Assembly: GCA_044358815.1 (NCBI GenBank)
Contig: JBIKNH010000001.1
Span: 1 to 64,000 of the forward strand
Source of the DNA: JBAXSK01 sp044358815
GTDB taxonomy: Bacteria > Cyanobacteriota > Cyanobacteriia > Pseudanabaenales > Pseudanabaenaceae
Direction: 5' to 3'
Length of the DNA: 64,000 bases
The translations under genes were made by a program, and so were the position numbers. Below are positions 40,245 through 48,158 of this stretch, piece by piece (positions within the stretch are counted from its first letter, which is position 1; every line of letters starts with the position of its first letter). A model generated the notes under the pieces. The model was not told where the DNA came from. It made no database searches and saw nothing but the letters and a program-made list of their open reading frames with translations.

Positions 40245-42806
40245 ATGGCACCCTTAAATCATTCCCAAACTAAAAAAACTCAAAATAGGATTTGGACTCG
40301 CGCGGCGCTTTATTTGATTCCTTTGACATTTATTTTGACTGGTGTGACCTATTCAGCCCTGAATAAACCTCGCAGTTCCGAAGCCAGACCCATGACTCAG
40401 GCAATTCTTCCCACTGGCGTGATCGAACCCAGTCGCGATGCAGTGTCTATACCCGTCAAAGAGCGCCCCCCCGCTGGACTCTATACCCAAACCCCAGAAC
40501 GCCAAGCCTTTACCCTGACCCACACCGATGTTAAAGGGAAAGTAGACGGAAATATTGCGCGGGTTTCTGTAACCCAGAAATTTACGAATCCCTTCGATAA
40601 GCCCCTTGAAGCCGTTTATGTATTTCCTTTGCCCGACGAGGCAGCGGTGGATGATTTAGAAATTAAGATCGGGGATCGGATTATCAAAGGGAATATCAAA
40701 CGCCGTGAAGAAGCCAAAGCCGCCTATGAACAAGCCAGACAGGAAGGACGAACCGCTGCCCTACTAGAACAAGAACGAGATAATATTTTCACTCAATCCT
40801 TGGCAAATATCCGCCCCAAAGAAACCATTGAGGTGACAATTCGTTATACCGACAGCCTCAAATTTGAAGCAGGAAATTATGAATTTGTTTTCCCGATGGT
40901 GGTGGGACCACGGTATATTTCCCGTCGCCCTGAAAATCGGATTTCTGATGCCAACCGGATTACACCACCGTTGACACCACCAGAAACCCGCTCCGGTCAA
41001 GATATTTCCGTAGATTTGCGGATTGATGCTGGGGTTCCCATTCAGCGACTCGTTTCTACTTCCCATCGGTTGGTTCTTGCCACAGAAGGCAATACCGCAG
41101 CGGTAAAAATTGCTCCCGATGATAACATTCCTAATAAAGATTTAGTTGTCCGTTATCAGGTAAGCAACAATAGGGAACAATCTACGATCTTAACCACCAA
41201 CAGCCCTCAGGGGGGACATTTCGCCACCTATGTAATTCCAGCAGTCACCTATCGCCCTAACGAAATTGTTCCTAAAGATGTGGTCTTTTTGATGGATACT
41301 TCCGGTTCCCAATCCGGTGATCCTCTGGTTAAGTCGCAGGAGTTGATGCGTCGTTTTATCGCTGGCTTAAACCCTGATGACACATTCACAATCATTGATT
41401 TTGCCAATACCGCGACTTATCTTTCCCCCGTACCATTACGGAATAACGAAATTAATCGCCGCCTTGCCTATGACTATATCAATCGCCTCAATGCCAATGG
41501 TGGCACGGAATTAATGAATGGAATTAACGCTGTGATGAAGTTTCCCCCTGCACCCGATGGTCGGATTCGCAGTGTGGTTCTGATCACCGATGGATATATT
41601 GGTAACGATCAGCAGGTAATCGCTGAAGTCCAGAAACAACTCAAAAAAGGGAACCGTCTTTATGCTTTTGGGGTTGGTAGTTCCGTGAATCGGTATTTAT
41701 TGAATCGTTTAGCGGAAGTCGGACGGGGCACAGTACAGGTGGTGCGCCAAGATGAACCCACCGCTGAAGTTGCCGAGAAGTTTTTCCGCCAAATCAATCA
41801 GCCCGTTTTAATCAATGTGAAAGTAACTTGGGAAGGCGAAGGACCTGCACCGGAAATCTATCCGCAAATCATGCCAGATTTATTTGCTCAACAGCCTTTA
41901 GTGATTTATGGACGGAAGGAAGATCGGGCTAGTGGTACGTTGCGGATTACAGGACAAATGGCGAATGGCGAACGTTACGAACAACGTCTACCGGTCAATT
42001 TCAAAGATGACAGTGCTGGAAATAATCTCGGTATTGCTCAATTGTGGGGTAGAGCGAAGATTAAAGATTTGAGCAATCAGATTTTAGCGATGGAAAGTAA
42101 ATCCATTGTGGAACTAATTACCAAAACTGCCCTAGATTATCGCCTGCTGTCAGCTTATACGGCATTTATCGCCATTAGCGAAGAAGTGCGGGTGAATCCT
42201 AATGGCGAACGGATTCGCGTTCAAGTCCCTGTGGAACTACCCCAAGGGGTACGCTATGACGGCATTATGGGTGGAACTACGGCAGAGTCAGTCCAACGTA
42301 CCACAGGATTAGCGGCTCCGGCTCCTTTACCAATGGCTCCTCGTCCCTATATTGCGAATCAACAGCCGAGTAGCAGTGGTGATGTCACTGGGAATAGCAA
42401 TGCAGCGGCTCCTTCCGGTAGAAGTGCCCCCCGTATGAGAGGGACTAATCAGCCAACTTCTACTCAATCATCCGTAGCCGATAAGAAAGATGCTGCTTTA
42501 GCACCGACAACACTTCGAGTCACTAAGGTGTCAGGGAACTTGAACAGTGCGGAATTAGCGGCTCTACAGGCAAAATTAAATGCTGATCTGCAACAGTCAC
42601 CCCTCAGTGGGAACTATCGCAACCTCCGAGGTAAAGTAGCGTTTGATCTCACCCTCGTTAACGGTTCCGTAACTCAAGTAATTTGGGATGATACCGCTTC
42701 TGATCTAAAAGATAACAACTTGTTACAGGAATTGCGGACATGGTTACTCAACTGGCAGGAAGGCAGTAGTAATGGCAAACTACAGGTGATTATTGAAGTC
42801 AATTAG
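40245..42806 (+). CDS. Exported VIT and von Willebrand factor A domain protein
   Basis: A single N-terminal hydrophobic segment (residues 20-38) anchors or exports the protein. A VIT domain follows (about 80-210: FTLTHTDVKGKVDGNIARVS, VFPLPDEAAVDDLEI, RREEAKAAYEQARQEG). The vWA domain (about 345-520) has the MIDAS motif FLMDTSGSQSG, TELMNG and VLITDGYIGN. A low-complexity Pro/Ser/Asn linker (680-750) precedes a C-terminal region with a TonB-like flavour (LRGKVAFDLTLVNGSVTQVI). VIT-vWA proteins mediate metal-dependent protein contacts at the cell surface; the partner is unknown. Confidence 0.92.
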   Translation: MAPLNHSQTKKTQNRIWTRAALYLIPLTFILTGVTYSALNKPRSSEARPMTQAILPTGVIEPSRDAVSIPVKERPPAGLYTQTPERQAFTLTHTDVKGKVDGNIARVSVTQKFTNPFDKPLEAVYVFPLPDEAAVDDLEIKIGDRIIKGNIKRREEAKAAYEQARQEGRTAALLEQERDNIFTQSLANIRPKETIEVTIRYTDSLKFEAGNYEFVFPMVVGPRYISRRPENRISDANRITPPLTPPETRSGQDISVDLRIDAGVPIQRLVSTSHRLVLATEGNTAAVKIAPDDNIPNKDLVVRYQVSNNREQSTILTTNSPQGGHFATYVIPAVTYRPNEIVPKDVVFLMDTSGSQSGDPLVKSQELMRRFIAGLNPDDTFTIIDFANTATYLSPVPLRNNEINRRLAYDYINRLNANGGTELMNGINAVMKFPPAPDGRIRSVVLITDGYIGNDQQVIAEVQKQLKKGNRLYAFGVGSSVNRYLLNRLAEVGRGTVQVVRQDEPTAEVAEKFFRQINQPVLINVKVTWEGEGPAPEIYPQIMPDLFAQQPLVIYGRKEDRASGTLRITGQMANGERYEQRLPVNFKDDSAGNNLGIAQLWGRAKIKDLSNQILAMESKSIVELITKTALDYRLLSAYTAFIAISEEVRVNPNGERIRVQVPVELPQGVRYDGIMGGTTAESVQRTTGLAAPAPLPMAPRPYIANQQPSSSGDVTGNSNAAAPSGRSAPRMRGTNQPTSTQSSVADKKDAALAPTTLRVTKVSGNLNSAELAALQAKLNADLQQSPLSGNYRNLRGKVAFDLTLVNGSVTQVIWDDTASDLKDNNLLQELRTWLLNWQEGSSNGKLQVIIEVN

Positions 42807-43131
42807 ATTTTCTAATTAGATTCTAATTAGATTTCAGTTAGATTCTGATCTTGACGGTACTTCTATAATCTGATCAATAATTTAATCAATCATCGCTCCT
42901 TGATCTCTTTGCAATTTTTGCTAGAGTTCGAGGGGCGACGGCTGTTAATCCTGTAAAAATAAGCATCTGCGCTATTTAGCTGGATCTGCCTAAGCATAAA
43001 TATCTAAACTTTATACTTAGACTTAAGATACTGAAAATCTCCAAATTTAGAGGCTACAATATAGGCTCAAAGTATCCACTAAATCAGTCTATGGTTTTAA
43101 TCAGTACAGACTGACTATTGAACCAAAAGTG
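42807..43131. other. Intergenic region with an A/T-rich tandem repeat
   Basis: Directly after the stop codon lie four degenerate 11-12-base copies of AATTAGATTTCT (42800-42846). The rest shows no gene; a TACAAT -10-like hexamer occurs near 43056 before the TPR protein gene. Confidence 0.55.
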
Positions 43132-44250
43132 ATGAAGCCGAGAAATTTATTTGGAAATTTACTTATGTTTTCTCAATCTGTCTTCCCTAAAATTGCTAAG
43201 CCGCACGTTCCGTTACGGTTGCGTCATCTTATCCAGCACAGTGTAGTTTTAGGTTTAGCCTTAGGATTAAATTTAGGTAAAGACGTTAGACCAGTTACAG
43301 CGGACATTATGCCCAATGTGCCCAATTCAGGAAGTAATAGTGTGAGTAGCAGTACAGAAAAGCAAGAATTAGATCCTTCCTGTATTAGCTTACCGACCTA
43401 TGGTGCGGATAGTTTACGCCTGATTTTTCGAGGTGATGACGAGAAATCCTTTGCTTTTCTAGCCGGATACCGAGGCGGCAGTCTCTTGTGGCAGCGGCGG
43501 TTCCCTTGGAATGAGAATGCTGGATTTCTAAATCCCGCCAAAACCGAGACCCAGTGCTACGAAAGTCAAATTAAAATTACTTCTCAATTACCATTTGCAG
43601 CTATGTCTGCGGTGCAGGTGTTCAGGTGGCAAGATCAGGAACTAAACTTGATTTCTACCCAAACCATTGATCCTTCCGCTGAAAATATCGAAAATCTGAT
43701 TCGTTTAGCCGAAACTGGTGATGCCGCAAGTTTAGAACGCAATACCGAATCTAACCGATGGATTTTTTATCCTGCGCGATATATTACCGCCGAAAAAATG
43801 ACCGAAGCTATTGAACGGGGACGCAAAGCCGCATGGGCAGAATATGGCAGTGGGAATGTCAGAGGTGCCGCCCAAAGATTAGAACTCATGTTTAACTTGA
43901 CGGTACGTTTAGCGGAAGTGGTCGCCGCCCAAGGTGATGGTACAGGTGTGAACCAGTGGCTAAGTACGTGGCGCAAGATGGAAATGCCCACCACTGCCTA
44001 TGTTTCCGCCTTAGCAGACTATGGTTATTTTCTCTATGACGGGGGACAAAATAAACCTGCGATTACAATTTTTCGGCGCTTGCTACGGCTTGACCCTGAG
44101 CAAACTCTCCTATATTTAAGGTTAGCTGATGCTCTGTGGCGCACCCAGCAAATTGAAAGCGCTCAACAAAATTATCAAATCTTTGCGGAACGAATGCGAC
44201 GGGAAAACCGCTCTAGGGAGATTCCTAAGCGGGTTTTGGAGCGTCAATAA
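43132..44250 (+). CDS. Exported protein with a DUF928-like N-terminal part and C-terminal TPR helices
   Basis: The N-terminus contains a hydrophobic export signal (VVLGLALGLNLG) after a basic stretch. The next part (about 75-165, SLPTYGADSLRLIFRGDDEK, LLWQRRFPWN) has the beta-rich, aromatic look of cyanobacterial periplasmic domains. The C-terminal third (about 220-365) forms TPR-like helices (AAQRLELMFNLTVRLAEVV, YLRLADALWRTQQIESAQQN). The ATG at 43132 follows an in-frame GTG at 43129, so the start is uncertain by one codon. It could be a periplasmic scaffold; the DUF928 link is tentative. Confidence 0.7.
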   Translation: MKPRNLFGNLLMFSQSVFPKIAKPHVPLRLRHLIQHSVVLGLALGLNLGKDVRPVTADIMPNVPNSGSNSVSSSTEKQELDPSCISLPTYGADSLRLIFRGDDEKSFAFLAGYRGGSLLWQRRFPWNENAGFLNPAKTETQCYESQIKITSQLPFAAMSAVQVFRWQDQELNLISTQTIDPSAENIENLIRLAETGDAASLERNTESNRWIFYPARYITAEKMTEAIERGRKAAWAEYGSGNVRGAAQRLELMFNLTVRLAEVVAAQGDGTGVNQWLSTWRKMEMPTTAYVSALADYGYFLYDGGQNKPAITIFRRLLRLDPEQTLLYLRLADALWRTQQIESAQQNYQIFAERMRRENRSREIPKRVLERQ

Positions 44251-44676
44251 TTTAAAGGGAATGCATAGGAATAAATCTTGCCCTCACCCCCCAACCCCCT
44301 CTCCCACTAAGGGAGAAGCAGGGTGGTTTCATTCTCGGGAGGCTTGTATCTCGGTGGTGCTAAATAGGGCAGGATGCTGAGTTCGTCCCGTAGCACTGTC
44401 TAGCCCTACCTCATCCTTTCCATTTTAGGACTACCTGTATCTCTAGACTACAGCCTGTCTCAGAAACGAAAAAATTAAAAAAATCTAAAATCAACCAAGA
44501 TCTTACATTTTCTGCTTGTATTTCGTTCAGAGTAATGTGGCTAGAACATAGCCCCTTAAAACGTTTCCGAAAATGAAACCACCCTGCTCGGTCCCCCTTA
44601 TCAAAGGGGGAAGGCAGAGAGAAAGCAGGTAATAAATAAAAAATACCCCCCTTAAGTAAGGGGGGCTAGGGGGAAT
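44251..44676. repeat. Intergenic block of palindromic cyanobacterial repeats
   Basis: The block holds CCCTCACCCCCCAACCCCCT with CTCCCACTAAGGGAG (44280-44316), an AGGGTGGTTTCATTCTCGGG segment (44319-44339) whose inverted partner is CCGAAAATGAAACCACCCT near 44568-44586, and GGTCCCCCTTATCAAAGGGG (44590-44609). These look like nested dispersed repeats; no gene is visible. Confidence 0.6.
44628..44665 (-). terminator. Rho-independent terminator of acsF
   Basis: CCCCCCTTAAGTAAGGGGGG (44646-44665) is a perfect 9-bp stem with a two-base centre. Read on the minus strand it is followed by TATTTTTTATTT. It lies 12 bases after the acsF stop. Confidence 0.82.
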
Positions 44677-45744
44677 CTACAGCACTGCGCCGCGTTGAAT
44701 CTTAATCGGGGGGAGCAGATACATTTTCAGGAACTGCAAGCCGTTACCGATGTAATAGGGCAGTTTCCGTAAAGTCTTGACCCAGTTGGGGGCGCTAGAG
44801 TCAGCGATTTCGGCTAGTTTGGCGTTGTTTTCGACACATAGCTCTAAACAAGACCAGAACTGAGGGTTTTCCATGTCCAAAATCACGGGGAATGCCTTAG
44901 CAGCGTCACGGTTGGTGTCACGTAATACGGCGGTGACATAATCCAAGGTGTTCATGCCGAGCAACTCATAGAAGTCCTTGCGGTTGCAAACGTCATTGAG
45001 GTACATGGTGGCGAACACAGACAACAGGAAGAACCGTGACCATAACTCAGCCCGCCAACCTTGGATATATTCTTGGTTGGTCTTGAGCAAGAGGCTACAG
45101 AAGTCACCGTGACGGCTTTCGTCTTGACACCAGTTCTCAAAGAATTTGAAGATGGGATAAATCCGGTTTTTGGGATGAGCGGCTAAATGCTGGTGAATCT
45201 TGATATAACGCCAGTAACCGATTTTTTCTGATAAATAGGTGGCGTAGAAGATGAATTTAGGGGCAAAGTAGGTGTATTTCTTGGTTTTGGACAGGATCGA
45301 CAAGTCTAGTTGCAGATCAAAGTCAGGCATGGCTTTGTTGAGGAAACCAGCGTGACGAGCTTCATCGCGGCTCATCAGGTTAAAGATTTCCGATACCAAA
45401 GGACTCTTATCCTTCATGCGGACGGCGATTTCTTTGTACAGCAAGAAGCCAGAAAACTCAGAAGTGCAAGAGCCTTCGAGGAATACCCGAAATGATTCTC
45501 TGGTGTGTTCGTCAATGTGATCCCAAGATTGGTTAAACTCGGCATCTCTGACAAAGTGTTTGCGGTTATAGTCTGCCTTGAATTCAGACAAAATCGCCTG
45601 AAAGTCTTTTTCAAGGTGGCTATAGTCGGCATTCGCCATAGCATCAAAGTCAGTGGTATAAAAACGGGGGGTGAGGATGGTTTCCCGTTTGCCAGTGCCA
45701 TTGACCTTAGGCGCGGCGGTTTCTTTGGAGGGAGTAGCTACCAT
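44677..45744 (-). CDS. acsF: Mg-protoporphyrin IX monomethyl ester (oxidative) cyclase
   Basis: AcsF (ChlE, CycI) is the di-iron oxygenase that forms the isocyclic ring E of chlorophyll under oxic conditions. Diagnostic parts are the N-terminal segment TILTPRFYTTDFDAMANAD, the first iron-binding pair in CTSEFSGFLLYKE and RDEARHAGFLNK, and the second in YLSEKIGYWRYI and CQDESRHGDFCSLLL. The 355 residues are full length. It is monocistronic, with its own terminator. Confidence 0.97.
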   Translation of the reverse strand: MVATPSKETAAPKVNGTGKRETILTPRFYTTDFDAMANADYSHLEKDFQAILSEFKADYNRKHFVRDAEFNQSWDHIDEHTRESFRVFLEGSCTSEFSGFLLYKEIAVRMKDKSPLVSEIFNLMSRDEARHAGFLNKAMPDFDLQLDLSILSKTKKYTYFAPKFIFYATYLSEKIGYWRYIKIHQHLAAHPKNRIYPIFKFFENWCQDESRHGDFCSLLLKTNQEYIQGWRAELWSRFFLLSVFATMYLNDVCNRKDFYELLGMNTLDYVTAVLRDTNRDAAKAFPVILDMENPQFWSCLELCVENNAKLAEIADSSAPNWVKTLRKLPYYIGNGLQFLKMYLLPPIKIQRGAVL

Positions 45745-45849
45745 AGTTGGGTCAAAAGGGATATTTGTTTAGTGCCGTGTAACAGTTAAATAATATGGCG
45801 CTTATTCTAACACGTTGATTTGGGGCTGATGGTTGATCCGTTGCTGATC

Positions 45850-45952
45850 AGTGGCAAGTTGTGGCGAAATGTTGCTGATTGTAAATGAGTGTAAAGTTGC
45901 ATTAGATCAAAAACATCAAATCCCCAACTCTTTAAAGCAATTGGGGACATTT
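45850..45952. repeat. Apparent internally deleted copy of the higA cassette
   Basis: The left part (GGCAAGTTGTGGCGAAAT, then TTGCT, 45853-45875) matches the sequence just upstream of higA at 46598-46620. The right part (GTAAAGTTGC and CCCCAACTCTTTAAAGCAAT, then TGGGGACATTT, 45889-45952) matches the last codons of higA and its downstream hairpin (46961-47019). The gene body is missing. Confidence 0.55.
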
Positions 45953-45954
45953 AG

Positions 45955-46092
45955 TTGACTCACTTTACACCCAAGCATTGTTCTTGGCTCAATCTGGTTG
46001 AGATTTGGTTTAGCATTTTGGTTTGTAAGTTACCCAGAAGAGCTAATTTTACTAGCAAGGAACAACTCAACACTCACTTAGTTATTATCCTG
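45955..46092 (+). pseudogene. IS630-family transposase C-terminal remnant
   Basis: HFTPKHCSWLNLVEIWFSIL and KLPRRANFTSKEQL match the C-terminal DDE segment of cyanobacterial IS630-type transposases (HYTPKHxSWLNQxEIWFxIL). The N-terminal domain and first catalytic acids are missing and similarity ends near residue 40-45, after which the frame runs on without family features. No terminal inverted repeats or TA duplication could be assigned. It is dead. Confidence 0.8.
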
Positions 46093-46149
46093 AAGTCTAC
46101 TAGAGTGATGTTAATTCCACAGCGTACCCACTACTCAGGGATAATGAAG

Positions 46150-46446
46150 CTATCTGAGACGAGGTCTTGGATTACTGGGTCTTTTGACAGGCTGACTTGG
46201 AGGAACAGTAGGAGTAGTAACAACATTAGGTAGACTATCTGCCCTCTTTCGACCTGTAGTAGTGGCACCCCTGATAATAGGTTTATTATTACCGCATTGG
46301 GAGCCACAAGGATGGTCTGGTGGATAAGTATTACAGCCCGCTAAACACATAGTTAGCTCATTGCTACGTTGAGCCGTGACTGGAAGAGAAACACTGAAAG
46401 TTGCCCCAGCAAATATAACTACTAGAGTTGACTTGAAACAGTTCAT
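46150..46446 (-). CDS. Small secreted Cys- and Pro-rich protein
   Basis: ATG 46446 gives a 98-residue protein beginning with a signal peptide (STLVVIFAGATFSVSLPVTA). The mature part has four Cys (MCLAGCNTYPPDHPCGSQCG), which may form two disulfides, then a basic Pro/Thr/Arg tail. The upstream open frame lacks a plausible start. The family is unrecognised. It sits between the IS630 remnant and higA. Confidence 0.55.
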   Translation of the reverse strand: MNCFKSTLVVIFAGATFSVSLPVTAQRSNELTMCLAGCNTYPPDHPCGSQCGNNKPIIRGATTTGRKRADSLPNVVTTPTVPPSQPVKRPSNPRPRLR

Positions 46447-46667
46447 AGTTTTTATCTTGATGTGAAATACTATTTTAACTAGTAAACTTATGACATGATT
46501 AACCAAGTTAGTAGTTAGTTTACTGCAAATTAACGACAGACAATACCTAGTTTTTTCTTGAAAACTGACATTGCAAGGTAAAGATGTGTACAAAAGGGGC
46601 AAGTTGTGGCGAAATATTGCTAGTTATAACGAAAAAAATAATTTTGCTTCAAGAGGGAAAATAACTT

Positions 46668-46979
46668 ATGAAAGACTTAAACGAAATTACCAATGGGAGG
46701 CAAATTAGACCAGTGCATCCAGGTGAGGTCATTGCAGATGTGCTTGATGATCTTGAAATCACTCAGACAAGTTTTGCCGAGATGCTTGGTGTATCCCGCC
46801 GTACTGTTAATCAAATCATTCAGGGGCGTAGACCAATCACGGTAGATATGGCGATTCGGATTGGTAAAACCCTGGGTAATGGTCCTCAACTCTGGCTAAA
46901 TCTCCAGCAAAAAGTGGACTTGTGGGATGCTATGCAAGAGCATGAGGATGAGTACGAAAAGTTGCTAACGATTGCATAG
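46668..46979 (+). CDS. higA: HigA/VapI-type HTH antitoxin (no toxin partner)
   Basis: The 103-residue protein has the HigA layout: PVHPGEVIADVLDDLEITQT, an Xre-type helix-turn-helix (FAEMLGVSRRTVNQIIQGRR) and the C-terminal IRIGKTLGNGPQLWLNLQQK. HigA binds HigB mRNA interferases and represses its own promoter. The higB gene is normally directly upstream, but no such frame exists in 46447-46667, so it is an orphan. AGAGGG precedes the ATG. A hairpin follows at 46983. Confidence 0.9.
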   Translation: MKDLNEITNGRQIRPVHPGEVIADVLDDLEITQTSFAEMLGVSRRTVNQIIQGRRPITVDMAIRIGKTLGNGPQLWLNLQQKVDLWDAMQEHEDEYEKLLTIA

Positions 46980-46982
46980 ACT

Positions 46983-47019
46983 AAATATTCCCAACTCTTT
47001 CAAGAAATTGGGGATATTT
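46983..47019 (+). terminator. Hairpin after higA
   Basis: AAATATTCCCAA and TTGGGGATATTT form a 12-bp stem with one G-T pair around a 13-base loop. It has a short T-run in the stem, so termination is plausible but not certain. A near copy lies at 45917-45952. Confidence 0.55.
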
Positions 47020-47033
47020 CCGCACACCGCACA

Positions 47034-47258
47034 CTAAAGCACGACATCATCCAAAGGCAGCAAACCACGATCCACATCAGGAAATGCCTCATCAATATCT
47101 CCTAGTGTCTCTAGTACGGCTAGTAAAGATTTAGGACGAATCGGCTCAATAATCAGCCGCTCGCCCTCTTGTCGCAATAAAAACTCTTTACCAGATAAGT
47201 TAAGCTCTTGGGGTAGGGTCAGGATGTGATCTTTGCCCATTTTTACAACGAAAAACAT
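47034..47258 (-). CDS. VapB/AbrB-like antitoxin (no toxin partner)
   Basis: A 74-residue protein with an AbrB/MazE-like opening (HILTLPQELNLSGKEFLLRQ, ERLIIEPI) and the tail FPDVDRGLLPLDDVVL typical of cyanobacterial VapB antitoxins that insert into a PIN toxin. The downstream position where vapC should start (46980-47033) is only the higA terminator region. It is an orphan, perhaps left by deletion in this patch of decayed sequence. Confidence 0.8.
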   Translation of the reverse strand: MFFVVKMGKDHILTLPQELNLSGKEFLLRQEGERLIIEPIRPKSLLAVLETLGDIDEAFPDVDRGLLPLDDVVL

Positions 47259-47294
47259 GGTACACCTCTGGCATCCTTGCTCACATCCACTAGC

Positions 47295-48020
47295 CTACAG
47301 CTTTTCCTCTGTTTCGTCCTTTTTGCTGGCTTGACGTTTTTTGCGCCATTCGTTGATGCCCAGGGCTGTACCGACAAAAATCACGCCGTAGGTGGGGGCA
47401 AAGTCGAAGGGGACATACTGCACATCAAAGTCAGTGATCTTAAAAGATCCCTCGCTTCCATTGTTGGTTAGTGTGTATACTCGAAATACTAAGGTTTCTT
47501 CTGATTGTAAGGATACCAGTACATTACTTGACGGATTGTTAGGTTGGTCATCAATTGTAAATCGGGGTACTACATTACAGTTGTCGTAGCCGTCGTTACA
47601 TATCGCTGCATTTTGATCGTAAGCACCTTGAGTGAAAACGCCAGCAAAGTCATCACCAGCTCCATCATTGCTAGAGTATGACCACTTGAAGTTGATACTT
47701 AGCATAGCATTAGTTGGTGCAGTCAGATACCAGTCAATGTAACTGATGTCTCCGGAACCATTAGCAGGTCCAAAAATGGTGGCAGTGGTCTCAGACAGGG
47801 TTGTGATGTCACCATTACTAGGATCGGAAGGGGGAGGAGTTACACCAGGTCCCCATACATTCCTTTGAAGATTGAATCCACCATTACTGTTGAAATTAAA
47901 TCCTATAGCTTCAGCCCTACTCATCCAATCAAAACCACCCGCTAAAGCAATGGCAACACCAATGGTTCCACAAACACCACCTAATTTAGCTATTAACTTC
48001 AACGGTTTGAGGTTGTTCAT
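47295..48020 (-). CDS. Exported protein with a PFE-CTERM-like sorting signal
   Basis: A signal peptide (LGGVCGTIGVAIALAGG) starts the 241-residue protein. The middle is a beta-rich domain with Asp/Asn/Gly turns (SYIDWYLTAPTNAMLSINFK). The C-terminus has the exosortase-type tripartite signal: a PFDFAPTYGV motif, a hydrophobic stretch (IFVGTALGI) and a basic tail (RKKRQASKK). The first motif resembles the cyanobacterial PFE-CTERM class. It is probably sorted to the cell surface. Its exosortase is not in the window. Confidence 0.8.
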   Translation of the reverse strand: MNNLKPLKLIAKLGGVCGTIGVAIALAGGFDWMSRAEAIGFNFNSNGGFNLQRNVWGPGVTPPPSDPSNGDITTLSETTATIFGPANGSGDISYIDWYLTAPTNAMLSINFKWSYSSNDGAGDDFAGVFTQGAYDQNAAICNDGYDNCNVVPRFTIDDQPNNPSSNVLVSLQSEETLVFRVYTLTNNGSEGSFKITDFDVQYVPFDFAPTYGVIFVGTALGINEWRKKRQASKKDETEEKL

Positions 48021-48158
48021 TGTTTTGTGTTTAGTCTGGGGATATTTGCAGGCAAGTCGTTGATGTCCTAGTTTATAACCAAAAACCTAGCCATTGCTAG
48101 GCTGAGATAGTAAATGTCTCCTAGATAATAGTGAAAGTGTTTGTAACTTGCAATGGGT

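Noticed and set aside
45955..46233. Complete IS630 insertion sequence
   Set aside because: Only the C-terminal transposase segment is recognisable; the N-terminal domain, inverted repeats and target-site duplication are missing.
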